The notes under the pieces were generated by a model that saw only the letters and a program-made list of their open reading frames with translations, searched no databases and had not been told where the DNA came from. From the NCBI GenBank assembly GCA_000727475.1, contig KL647292.1, forward strand, positions 3,681,446-3,745,445: 64,000 bases of DNA. The letters are read 5' to 3'. The translations under genes and the position numbers were made by a program. The DNA comes from Sarcocystis neurona (Eukaryota > Apicomplexa > Conoidasida > Eucoccidiorida > Sarcocystidae). Within the stretch, counting starts at the first letter, position 1, and every line of letters begins with the position of its first letter. Below, one piece after another: positions 10,650 through 23,400 of this stretch.

Positions 10650-13600
10650 CTAGAAACCGCCAGAAAATGTAACGGCAAATGTGCTTCTCAGTGCCCGGTT
10701 CACCATACGAGGAAGATCAACATTTCACGCACGTATGACGCTGTGCCCGGGCCCGTGTGTTGAACTGAGACAGACCTTCACAGTGGAAGTACGAACTGCG
10801 CCCATCCTAATGTGTATGTACAGACAACACGCGTGTTGGGTGTCCTATCTGTAGTCGGGGGGTTATTTGTATATCGCGTGCTATATCCTTGCCACATTGC
10901 GCGTACAAAAGGGTCACTCCGCCGCATTACAAAGGTTATTACTTAAGGAGGTCTACGTACAAATCGTAAACCTAAAGCAAGCAGCGAGAGTGTAGTTATG
11001 ACTGGATAGGGATACAGACTCCAATCCGGATTGGCAATCAAATGCGTGAGAACTCCACGATATACCCCCCAGCTACTAAAGGCAAACTTCCCAAGCACAT
11101 TTCGGAACGAAATACAGTCGTTGTAGTACACCGGTAGATGTCACGGTCACCGTGATGTGAGTGGCCAACTTTGCATCTAAACACATGAAGAGTATACAGG
11201 CAATCATTAAAACGATGAAGAAGATGTATCCATTGTTACATACGTGTTAGTAGACGGTATGGGGAAGAATAGCACGGCAAAAACGTAAACTTTTACTACT
11301 ATATTCGTATGCATCCTTCTCCTTCACTTGCACTGCAGGTTGCCCAGAAGACAATGGGGTAGAATCGAGGGCTCGCCCAAACAATTTCGAGACGATCATG
11401 TTGCATCTGCCTTCTTCTCCCAGCCGCAGATGGCATTCCACATAAGACCCTTAGCGACGAGTATGCGAATATACGTACGTGTGCGCACCTGTATTGGTGA
11501 TGCATTTAAACAATATTGCCTCTTCGGTGCTCAGGTCAATCTTCCGATCGAATACGCTACGCCTCAGCTCGTTCCACGTTTAGACAAGTGCCTAACTGTA
11601 CATTCGACAGTGGATTAGGAGGCTCAACATGTCACGTGGCCAGGACTCAATTGGGCATCGAAAACATAAAAACTACTGTATACGAGTACATAAATCCTAC
11701 GTAGCTTTGAACCCACGGGTAGCTCTCCCACAAAACCGAAAACTCCGCGTTCCCCTCAAGGCTGTAATCCCTCGAGTGACTCGGACATCAGGTGGTTTCA
11801 ACAGAAGGTATTTGTTAAAGCGAATCGAAAAACTCTGCCCAGGGCAAGTGCCGGAGGCGTTTCGCCGTTTCGAATACTTGTGGTGCACAGAAGGACCTGA
11901 AGGACGCAGCGTCTTTACGAGAATGGAATTCAAATTCTCAACGTGCGAAATTAGCAACGTAGACTTTTACAGGTTTAGTAGATATCGAAAAATGCCCGCC
12001 TGCGTATGTAGTCGTGCCCCTACAACTTCTTGCAAAGTGGTGAGCAAGTCCCGACGTTACCCCTTTGGGACAAAGGGTTTTACGGCAATTCAACCTGAGG
12101 AGAAAGCTCGTCACACGCTTATGTTTCCAGACTCTTTCGACTGGGTGCAACCAGCACTCTGGACAGATACACGCGTGTGGATATCTTATCTACGCACGCG
12201 AAGGCGCAGCGGTGTATCCTTGTAGACACTCGCACATTCGTATACAAATACAATTTACTGCAGCACTATGTGTACGTGTACGCTCCTGGGGATGTTTCCG
12301 CAGAAGTTGAACTGAGTAAGGAGGACAGCCGCATGCCGCGTCTCAGCAGCAGTGGTGTCAAAAAGTGGTGCAATTCGGCAGGATGATAGTGTAGCAAAGG
12401 CTCATTTGGTACCCCCGTTCCTGCATATGCCGGGACCTGACAGGTAACGTTGCCCGCTAAGGACAGGTTCTCCTGTTCTTTGGGCGACGCAAAGGTGAAT
12501 GTGGGCCTCTAAGCCGGAAAAGGTCTGCACAGCGCAGTGACAGTGTACATCGTCTGCTAAGAACTCCAGCACTCATGACTCTTATTGTTTTTGTCGAGTG
12601 CTAGAAGAGCTCGCCTACTTGACACCATCGCCGTAGCCGCTTCAAACAAACACCATTTGGAACTGGCCTACCGGCAATAAGCGATCTTCTCATCAGGCCA
12701 GCACGCCCAGTCTGTTACTCAGTTTTCACGCATCATCCTGTGATGGCTTACTGTGCCCTCTACGCTCTTCATGTGATTCTTACGCCGCCAGCGCTCTCGT
12801 CAACGTACTCTTCCAATGAATCTTCCTCCGTTTAAGTGCGCTGAGTAATATTCTGTGAGGACGTATCTCTATTTATTGGCCAGTAGACTTTCACGAATTC
12901 AAACTCGGTGATCACCGTGTATAGCAACGACTTCAGGTTGTTGGCTTTGATAGTTATCCATCAATATAGAGGCACCACCAGTACTTGCGTACAAATAATT
13001 TGTGACCAGCAGTTCTCAACCGGGGCATGGATCCGGTTGTGCCGTTGTCTTCTCGTCTCCTAAACGACCGCTCCGTCCGAATCCCCAGAGGTGAAAAACT
13101 CTGCATTGCGGTCCACTAAGCCCTCCAAGGAAGTATTTTTGAGACTTGTAGCCTCCATTATAGTGGATGAGTACTCCGCTTTGACAATGTCAAACAACTG
13201 TGCGCTTTATCTCCACACGTAGACGTAAACCAGTGTCACACAGAGCACGTCTGTGCTTTCACACTCAACGTAACCATTTCGAGGACGCGCTACTCAGTGT
13301 CGGTGGCGGGGCGGTTAGGTTAAGCTTAAGAGTAGCGCGCACAAAAGCAACGAAGCTTCACGTAGAACTCGATTGTGCTCACCCGCTGATAATACCTATA
13401 TGCTTTCCCTTCATACAGTAACGCAAGTCGGGTGTGCGCAGGGATACAGACAGTGTTCACCCATTTCACAGCGTTTTATTCGTATGCACTTCAACAATCT
13501 CCCTTGCAGAATAATTCCCTGTGTTTTCTCTTTTGTTGCACACGGGCGGTACCTTGGCGGGGCATTCAGCCTACAAAAGCTGCACGGCTTTACGGACGAA

Positions 13601-15492
13601 TCCTCACATTTTCACTGATGTGACAAGGACAAGAATGAAGATATTCTGCGTGTGTTATGCGTATTATTGCCGAATAAAGAGCGTATTTTGAGAACTGCTC
13701 TACCGTCGAACGTGGGTGTTCTTGTCTCGCCACGGATTCGACCTGCACCGGTCTTCCACCCGTGCAGGAGTAGGGAAAAAAAAGGTAACTTGCATCTACG
13801 TACAGCGCTCGTACTATACTATAAATTTGTCATCAGGAACTACTCAGCGGCCGTCGAAGATGCCAGGTCGCGCGTGGTGCGCCTACAGGAAAGTGGATGT
13901 GTAAGCGGTCTTCGAAGTCCGACTACAAGCTATCGCGGGTATGGAGAGAAGAAGACAACATTTCAAGAGCTTGTGTTTGTTTCGAGACGTATGCGTCACG
14001 TCACGCTGGACAACAAAACTTCTACATCTCCTGTAGCGAATCTCCCCTGTATATCGCTCGACGTCCCAGCTCCAACTCCGGCTCCGGCTCGCGCGGACCT
14101 CTTACCCTGACTCGTGCAGCTACGCTTGTATGTCAGAGCAGACAGCGGGAAATGTGGATTTTCCCTCCAAAGATGTTGCAGTCTCCCTTTTGGTCTGAAG
14201 GAATACTGTGTGCTCAATTGAAAACTGTGGACGGTGGCGTTCAATTATGCTTTGATGGGAGACCCACTTTGTCATACACCGCATGCCCACGCATCACATT
14301 CTTCTGCCGTGGCGCGCCTGTATGCAGCCCTGACCAGAATAGTAATAATTCGGTTGATATGCAATAACTACGACACCAATGTATTGATAAAGTCCCACTC
14401 TTCTTGCGGGACGTACAGGGAAAAGCACTGTTTAAGACAGAGAATCGCACAATAGAAAAGGTTCCTCAGCTGTCACGTGTCGAACGAACGCGCGCTCCGC
14501 TGCAAGAAATTCAAAGACTTCGTATTGGACGACAAATGGCAGTCCACCTGAACCACTCCGCTATTTGCCATGAGAGCACGAAGTGGACGGCATGTCTTGC
14601 ATTTAACAAAGGAAGCGGTCTCAGTTTCACTTCTGCTTTACACTGTATATCTTGCTGAAGGAAGTACCCAGCAAACACCTGCGCTGGAATATGCGATACA
14701 TACCAGGAATTGTTGCGTTTTTGTCAGCGGAGAGCAAATGCAGTAGTTTCTTTTTCTCCGCTGTTACGACGGACGAAGAAAACGGCTTTTCTCGCCGCCT
14801 CTCTGCACAAAGTTACCCCCCAATATAAACATATCTATTCCCACGTGTCTGTGTGCATGTGTCTTTCGATTGCAGACCGTGTTTCCCGGCATTTACGAAA
14901 GCTCCGCGTGCTGTACCATGTGAGTACGTAAACATAGGTGTGTTTAGCTTATCTCGGTTACCTCAGTCACACAACACCCCGTATAGCACGTGTGTCCAGT
15001 GCCCAGATCGCCTGTGACACTGTCGACACGGTCGTTGTTGGTTCGGGTTGGAAGAAGGAACCTTTCTCAGCAAGAGTGCTTCTTGTAATCTTCATCACGT
15101 ATTTGGCAGCATGATTCTGTACCCCCACAATGTGGTTCTGTTTTCCCTCCCGTGTTCACGTATCCCTACGGTGTAGGACCTGTGTCCGTTTGTGTCTGGT
15201 GTGTTTTGTTTGCCTTCAGTGTATGTGACTTCGCGCTTACTAAACTATTCAGGCGCCTGTTCGTTCGTGTGGCAACTGCTGGAAAACTTCACTGCGTGCG
15301 CATGTGGTCGTCTTGCGTTTCCCCGCGTTTCTCCTCTTTTCTTGCGTTGGAGGTCACTATCCCTGATCTCCGATCTCCTGAACATCGTGCACGTTTCTAA
15401 GTACTGGGGAGGCGACTCAACTTGGCGTTTTCCTTATCTCCTAGACTCTCCTTTCCGCGTCGGTTTTCTCCCTCCTCTGCCGCGGGTGCAAA
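10650..15492. other. 4.8 kb without an assigned gene; contains the upstream region of the seven-TM gene
   Basis: Compared with other gaps this one is poor in microsatellites and looks like unique sequence, so it may hide exons. On the minus strand, 11441-11247 and 11131-10943 read like protein (for example GEEGRCNMIVSKLFGRALDS and FSSWGVYRGVLTHLIANPDW) and could be upstream exons of the 9580-10649 gene, but the phases could not be matched. On the plus strand an ATG-started frame of 198 codons lies at 11629-12225. From about 15100 to 15490 the plus strand becomes CT-rich directly before the start codon of the next gene, which may be promoter, leader or a leader intron. Confidence 0.4.
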
Positions 15493-17345
15493 ATGGAGGT
15501 CGCAAAATTTCATTCATCGTTCCCTGAAAGGGTTCTTCCACGAGGACCTCTTTCCTCTAATCAAGGCGACAAGAAAGCCGCAACTGCCGCAGCAAGAATG
15601 TTGCCCGCTCCTAACGCTCACTCTTCCAGTCCACGTGCTTCCGGGCGTTGGCCTGCAGTTTCGTTCTCCCTTCCCGTAGCCGCTTCGACGCCTGTAACCT
15701 CCACGACCCGTGATTGCATCCCTCCTCCGAATTTGTCCACTTTTGGAAACGGAGCAGCAGAGTCTTGCGTCTTTGCATGTGGTAGTCAGGTAGCAATGCA
15801 GCCGACAGCGGGTAGGGGCTCGCAGCGGGACTATCGGTTTCCGCAGTCGTCTTCTCGCACTCCTCGGCTCTTTTGCTGCAAAGGCGGAAGTGCCTGTCCC
15901 TCCTTATCTTGTCGAAGCCGGCGTCGCTGTCTGCTGCCCCTCCTTCCTTCGGCGGCGGTGGTGCTGCTCTGTTGCCTCTGCTGCTGCAGCAAGGCTCCCC
16001 CCCCCCTTCTGTTCTCTCCGTCGCCTGCTGCTGCGCAGATTGTCACTTACAACGGATTCCACGCGCCCGCCCCGCTGTCTGCAGTCCCCCAGCGTGGCGC
16101 TTTCTTCCTCTACGAAAAAGGCACTCGTTTCTACTTCCCGTTCTTCACGTCTTCTTCCCCTGGCGCTGCTGCCAACAAGGGCCGCAGCGATTCCACGACA
16201 ATCACCTTTAAAAACCTCACGTTCACGCAAGACTCCTCCGCAGTTGTCATGTCCACACTGTCACCGTCCGGTTCGGCGTCATCGTCAAGCGCTGACCTCG
16301 AGCGGGCGGGCAGTGCGTCATCAGGTGGCGACGCCTCTCGTCTCGGGGCGTCTCTGCAGGCGCCTCCCGTCTCTCCGGCGGGTATTGAAATTAGTTTGCT
16401 GCCCTACGAATACACTCGCACCATCTTTAGCGCTCCTTCTGCCGCTCCCTTCTGTTGCACAGCGCCGTCTCCTCCGCAGCTGTTCGTGCCCACGACCCAG
16501 TGCCCGTATCCTGGCGCTTTGAAGCGAGCAGTGCACGCGAGTACGGCGTCTTCTGCGGGGGACCCGGCTGCAGGAGGCGAAACCAAGGCCGGCGGAGCGG
16601 CTGGCGCAGACGGCACTGCTGCTGCTGTGACTCCTGCAGGGGCTGCTGCTGGAACTGGGGACGCAACTCCCGACAACGCTGCCGCGGGAACTCCCGTTGC
16701 TGCCGTCCAGTCGGCATCTTCTCCGTCTTCGCCTGGTGCACCTGGAGGTGGATCCCCGTCCTCGTCTTTTTCAGTAGTGGCCTCTCCGCAGTATTCGCAG
16801 CCTGTGCTGTTACGCAGCGCGGGGGACGGCGGTAGTCAAGAAGTGACTGTAGAAGTGACAGAGGGCGGCATCTACTTCCTGGTCACCTCGAACTGCGGAG
16901 GCTTCGCGCAGCTGGCATTCGACGGAGAGGTGCAAGTGCGAAACGCGTATGGCTTCTTGCCTGGACACGAGTACCCCAAGATGCCGTTTTACTTCATCTT
17001 CATGCTGGTGTATCTCGGCGTCTGCTTCTTGTGGGGGTTTCTGCTGTACAGACAGCGCGCAAACCTCATCGCGTTCCACAAGTGCATGCTGCTCGTTGCT
17101 GTCCTCGGCTTCCTGGAGTGTCTTGCTCTTTTCGTTTACTTCTCGGACTTCAACCTGCGAGGCTCCCGCAGTTCGGTCCTGCTCGTTCTTTCGGTGCTCG
17201 TCTCTGTCGTAAAAAACATCTTCTCGTACATGCTCGTCCTCCTCGGCGCCATAGGCTGGTCCATCACCATTCCCGTTCTGGACAGGAAAACTGTCGTCAA
17301 AATGCAAATCATCGTCGTCCTCTATATTATTCTAGACACGGCCCG
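15493..17345 (+). CDS. seven-TM gene, exon 1: signal region, luminal domain, helices 1-4
   Basis: The exon starts at an ATG in good context (AAAATGG) and ends GCCCG before GTGAG in phase 2. It holds 617 codons. Cysteines in the luminal part include FCCTAPSPPQLFVPTTQCPY at about residue 315 and NCGGFAQ at about 470, spaced like the disulphide region of GOST proteins. A run of ten C (15997-16006) encodes the Pro residues after the hydrophobic stretch. A GCT-rich segment at 16600-16700 gives Ala/Gly runs. Confidence 0.85.
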
Positions 17346-17415
17346 GTGAGAAAGATTTGAGACGCGCTCGGCCGCACGACAGACATCTCGGTGGAGTCCA
17401 TACTACCAGACACAT

Positions 17416-17457
<42 letters not shown>

Positions 17458-20400
17458 GTGGATAGATGCGTGGTCTTCTACTTCGAGATATAGCCAGACA
17501 GAGAGAAAGAGACGGAGACAGAGAGGGAGTTGTCTTTTCATGTGACCACACATAGAGAGAGACACAAGCAGAGTTGTGGAAAGGTCTGTGTGTCTCTGGA
17601 AGGTGGTTTTCGTATTGGGTGCGTCCACGTGTATATACCCTGTTGGACTACGCCTGTGGATAGATAGACACGTGTCTGCCTCACACACGTCCGGGCGTCA
17701 AATTCTGTGGAGAACTGGATAGATAGACGGCGAACAGACGTACATCTGTGCTCTATGAATACGATAAAGTGGCCGCGTCTTCCCTAGAGCGTTGTGCGTT
17801 TGCCAAGGGTTTGTGTTTGCAGTTCAAGGCGACTGCGCTCGTATACCTCTGCACTCGCAGAGGGACCACCGGTGTGTCTGTATCTGTATGTGTGTATGCT
17901 CATAGAAAGATACACAAAGTTACATATACGTGCACATATAAAGACAAAGGCATACATATATATATGTATATATGTGTATAAGCGCGTGCTGCTCGATGGT
18001 GCCGCTGACTGTCTGTCATCTCGTACCGGACAACCAACGTCGTCCCCTACATATTATCCGTCTTCAACCCATATATATGTCTATACATATATATATATAT
18101 ATGTAATTGTGTGCGAGTGGAATGAACCGGCCACTGGTATCCTTCGTCAATTTTTTTTTCTGCGGGAGGACGACGACCGGGAGGCGTGCGGCTGTAGCTG
18201 TCAACTGCTAAGCGTGCTGCTGCTGCTGCTGCCGTTGCATCTTGGCTGGTTCTGTTGTCGCGGCTGCTGCTGTTGTTGCGGGTGCGGGCTGCTACGTGCT
18301 GGGCCGCGGTTGCACGCTGCAGGCAAGTGAGCGACGAATTCAGTCACTCGCATTCCCTTCCGCTGGTCCTTCTGCTGACGTGCCTCTTCCCCATTTCTGC
18401 CCTCAACGGCCTGCTCTTCTACTGGATTATCTCCTCCATAAACAGCAATGTAGAGGTGAGCATTCAAACGAACATATCCACATATGTATAGAGAGGTAGA
18501 TAGGTAGATAGGGAGGTCGGTAGACAGATACATAGGTATAGATAGATGTAGATAGAAATCTGCGTAGGCGTGTGCATGTGTGCGTAAACGTCTGCTCACG
18601 TGCATGTATTTTTTAGGTATATATGGAGAGAGGGAGCGAGAGAAGCGGAGAGACTCGCCGGTAGACGTACCTACATGTGTATACCGTTATGGGGGCGTGT
18701 GTGTGTATGTGTGAATGCTGATGATATATATATATATATCTATACAAAGTATACAGGCAGATGTTTCCGGAGCTAGAGAACAACAGAGGAGGAGGGAGGA
18801 ATGCACCTGTGATACAAGAAGGCCAACAACGCGCGTTGTTCTAGGAAGAGGCGGGTAGAATATATCCGCCGTCCTCGAAGATCTCACATGTATGGACGAC
18901 ACAAAAAAGCATGCCCCGCCATCAATATATACATCTATATACAAATATGTTGAGAGAGACTTTTTGTCTCTCTCAACTCTGCACACGTGTGAATTAACTC
19001 GCCGCCTTTCCGAGGACCAAGTGCCCACGACAAAAGCTCTGATCTGTCGACAGTCGCCTGTCCCCGTCTACACACTCCCATACAGAGACGTATCTAGCAA
19101 GAGTAGAAATCCTTTAAAGTCTACACATATACAGCAAAAGAGAAACTCCTATGTTGCGGTAATGCGGCGCACACACAGCGAATGTGCTAACCACATAGAT
19201 AGATGTATATATGTATATGTATGTGTTTACGTATAGACGTATACAGAGAAAGAAAGACTGCTGCATTTATGCGTATAGATATATGTATGTATGTATATTG
19301 TAGATCTCGAGAAGAGACAAGTAGGGAAGCACGCAGGTGAGAAGAGAAGCAAATGAATAAACACGCAGATATATGTACGGAGAGAGAGAGAGAGAGAAAG
19401 TACGCAGGTAGATATCCCACGTAAGTGAGCAATCGAGATACGTAGGAAGACGCACTTTTGCCGACGTCGTTTTGCGACCTAATTACCTGTATCCCTCTCC
19501 ATAAGTATAGCTGTACTACTCGTTCTTTTGAAGTATATGTGGATCTGTGTATGGGTGAAGACGCCGGTCTTAATCTCGCGAGCCGAATGCGTGCGGTGCC
19601 CGACGAGGATATCACACCAAAGAAGCGGCAGCAGCGGGTCCCTGTCTCTGCCCCATTTTTGACGACGGTCTCTTCTACTTCTGCGTGGCCTTGGCGTATT
19701 CGAATGCGTTTTTCGTTCTTCTATTTGCTTCACGTCCTTCTCGCTGTGATCGCCGGCGAGGTCCATGTCCTCCTGTTTTTGCTGCTGCTTCCGCCCCCTC
19801 GCTGGGTCTGTTGCTTCTCTTCCTGCGCGCACACGCCGCTTCATAGGAAAGTTGTTTTTTTATGAACTGTTGCTCCATGGGACACGGTTTCGTCGTGACT
19901 CTCCTATCCACGTGCATCTCATCAGTGCGTCTTCCTACGTCCTTCGTCTGCTTGCCCTTTGCAGAGGACAGAGTTTCTCTTCTGCTCTTTCTTCTCATTC
20001 TCTTGTTCACCACCTGTCTTTGTTTCGTCAAGAGCGTGTTTTCTTCGACTTCATAGTCTCCACGTGTACGACTCCCCCCACGACTGCGCGTTTTTTGTCG
20101 TCTCTCTCTCTCTTTTATAGATGCTGCAGCAGCAGAAGCAGCACGAGAAGCTGCTGATGTACAAGCGGCTGTACGCAGTCCTGCTGCTGGCGATCTTCCT
20201 CGCAGTCATCGATCTGCTCTGTCAGATTTACGTTGCCTCTTGGGTAAGACTCTGCCGGACATTTCTCCTCCTTCTTGTTCTCCTTCAACTTCCCCTTCTT
20301 TCCTCCACGCCTGTGCTATCGCCCTTCACTCTCACCACGCAGTTGCAGACGGCCACATCCTGCGTGGGGGGACATCATCCAGAGACAGCAACACAGGCAG

Positions 20401-23400
20401 AGGAGGAGAAAGGAAGATATAGGTAGCCTCGTATACACAAATGTGGAAGTGTATGTTTGAGGCATGTAGGTGTATATGTATATATATATATGCGTCTCTC
20501 CCTCTTCAGCTACGTACTGTTATATGGGTGTAGGTATACACCGACATGTGTATATGTATATGGAAGGCGCACCTACTCGCTGTTTGTATACATACACGTG
20601 TGTGTGCCCCTGTACACGTAGAGGTGGATACGTTTGTTCTTCCGTATTGTGACGGAAAATTTGTGAATATGTATGTAGTACTTACGGAGGTCCATCACGC
20701 ATGCTCCTCTGCAGACCTCAGTAGAGAACGCGCGACAAAACTAGACATGTGTGTATAAAAGTATACCTGTTTAAAGGGCAGATAGATGGAGAATTGCTAG
20801 ATCGTCGTGCATTGTTTCCACCAGTGATTATGCGTGGAAATGTGTGACGAGACACATGTATATAGATAGATAGATATAGACAGGTAGATAAATAGATGGG
20901 TAGCTATTTAGATAGATAGACATACATAGATATGTATATATGTAGATGATACGCATAGACGCAGGTAAAGACCTGTACGTACGTGGCTGCGTATTTACTT
21001 GTTCGTATTTAGAAACTCCTGTAATTGCACGTGGATACGCCTGTATCTCTTTAAACGATACCCGTACACAAATACACATGTCTGTGTACACTCACATATA
21101 TATATAGAGAGAGTGGGTGTCCATTCGCCTCCTTGTGCGTGAAAAAGTGTATTCGTTTGTGCCTCTAAACGTTTAATTTCTGAATACGCACGTTTTTGTG
21201 TACCCATAGATCTTACGGTAATGCATATATATACATATATGTGTACACGTAAATATATGCGAAAGTATATGCCTACATGTATATATACATGTGTGTGTTA
21301 ATAGATGTGTGTACGGTTCTATACTTGTCTTTCCGTGGGTTCAGGTTCGCAGCTGCGTGTCTGTGAGAGGGTCTTCGCCTATTTGAGTGCATCCCTATTT
21401 GCCAGAGCAGCCGGTGCCGCCCCACACAGCTGGTTTTCCTTTCGCAGTTCCCCGTTCACTTTTCTCCTGCATCTTCTCCCGTTCCTTGGAGCCCGTTTTC
21501 CCTGTTGTGTGTCGTCGTACCTCTTGCCACCCGCCTCTCTGATTTTCTTCTCCCCATCTTCTTCGTTTCCCTTGTGCATCCTTTTCTTCTCCTTTCTCTC
21601 CGTCGGTCGCATGTCCACCTCTCGCTCGGGTCGCTTATTTTCTCTCTCTCGCGTGCGCCCGCGTTCCTGTCTGATCTTCTGTACTTCTCCAGCGTCTTTT
21701 CCTCTCCTTCCCCTTTCTTCTTCGTCCTCTTTCGTCTCCCGTCTTGCAGGCTGTTCTTATCACGAACGTCTTACGCCTGTCACGTGCTCCTCCTCTTCTC
21801 CCCCTCTTGCTCTTCTACTCGCCTTTTAGTTCCTCGCGGCGTCTCTCTGTCTTTGCTGTCTTTCTCGTTCTTCGTCTGCTACCGCGCAGGACGCCTCTTT
21901 TCCGTGGAAGAACCAGTGGTGGCTGAGTGACGCGGTGCCTCACTTTCTTTTTCTCCTTGTTCTCGCGGCAATGATGTTCATTTGGAGACCGAACCACCAG
22001 TCGAAAAGGTAAGTTCTGCATTCTCTCTCTGTGTGTATGTGTGTGACTCATAGATCTCTCTGTCTGCTGCGAACGAAAAAGTACATACATGTGTATATGT
22101 GTGTGTATGTGTACTACTACATGTATATACATACGTGTGGGTGCAAGTCTTTCTAGCAGAATAGAGGTGTAAGCAGACGTATATACATTTTCTCCTCTCT
22201 TTCGACAGATGAGACACTTCCACAGAGAGAGACAGATACACGTGGAGAGACAGAGAGAGGAGTCGTGGAGAGTGGAGAGCACGCGCGTCAGATGTCTCCT
22301 CTCGTAAGGAAGAAGAAAAAGGAAAGCAGCACTTTCTTCTGCAGGGGTGAGGTCCACAATAGACGTGGTCCCTGTTGGGGACGGCGGGCAGATGAGTGTC
22401 GAATCCAGAGTCGACAGTCGCACACACAGCCGTCCACTGCTGATCCGCAGACGTACGTGTGCGTCTAGAGATATATTTGAGGCAAGCGCGCGGCTACTAG
22501 CTCATACGTCCACATGAGTGACGCCAGTCTCGCGGGTGTGTGCTGGGCTCGAAGCGTCGTTTAAACGGCCGCTTGATCAACGCAGCAGACGCCTACACGT
22601 GTGTAGAATTGTCGCCTCGGTAGCAACGCCTCCCTCTCCAGAGTCTCTGTGCGATGAGATGCCCTCTCGAAGGCGGTGCGAAGGAAGAGCTTTTCCCCCC
22701 TCTCGCAAGTGCGGAGATCTGCGTATGGACAGGGAGTATATCTTCTTTTTGCAGTGATGTAGGCAGATGCGTATGTGTGGTTAGAGAGACAGAGAGAGGA
22801 TGGCAACCACGTCCCGCGACGGGGCGCCGTGGCACTTTCTCTGTGTCTCTGTCGAAGACGCAGGGACGAACGAAAGTATCTGTCTGTGTACAGAGGTGTT
22901 TGAAAGTGACGCATCTTCGCTGAGGTTCACTCAAAATGTACGTGATGGGCACTCGTCCGTCCATGCAAAACACCGACGACGCAGCTGTGGACGACGTGTC
23001 TGGGTCGCCGCGTTTTCTCGCGGTTGCAGCAGTGGGGTGTACTCCGCTGAGAAGCGTCACTGAGAGGATTTGTCTACCCTGCTTCACTTCGTATCATATC
23101 GACTCTCTCTAAATTTATCTATGAGAACAGGTATAGACTATAGGTGATGAGGTGCTCCCCCAGGGGGGTCCGGTTATAGACCAGGTGTCTGCACGTAGTG
23201 CATATACACGTGTAGATAGGCATTTTATATATCGATATATGAACTCGCTAGAACTCGCCAGGTATGTCGAAAATTCCACGTTCGTATACGTAGGTGATTG
23301 TGTATATATATGTATGAAGTTTCGTTAGAAACGCATGTGCGTAGATATATACGGAGCACGCATACACATGAATATGCAGCTGTGTGTGCGTACACGCGCG

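Noticed and set aside
11629..12225. 198-codon ATG-started plus-strand frame
   Set aside because: Its composition is plausible but it has no domain, no splice context and no supporting neighbour; one frame of this length is expected by chance in 64 kb of DNA of this composition.
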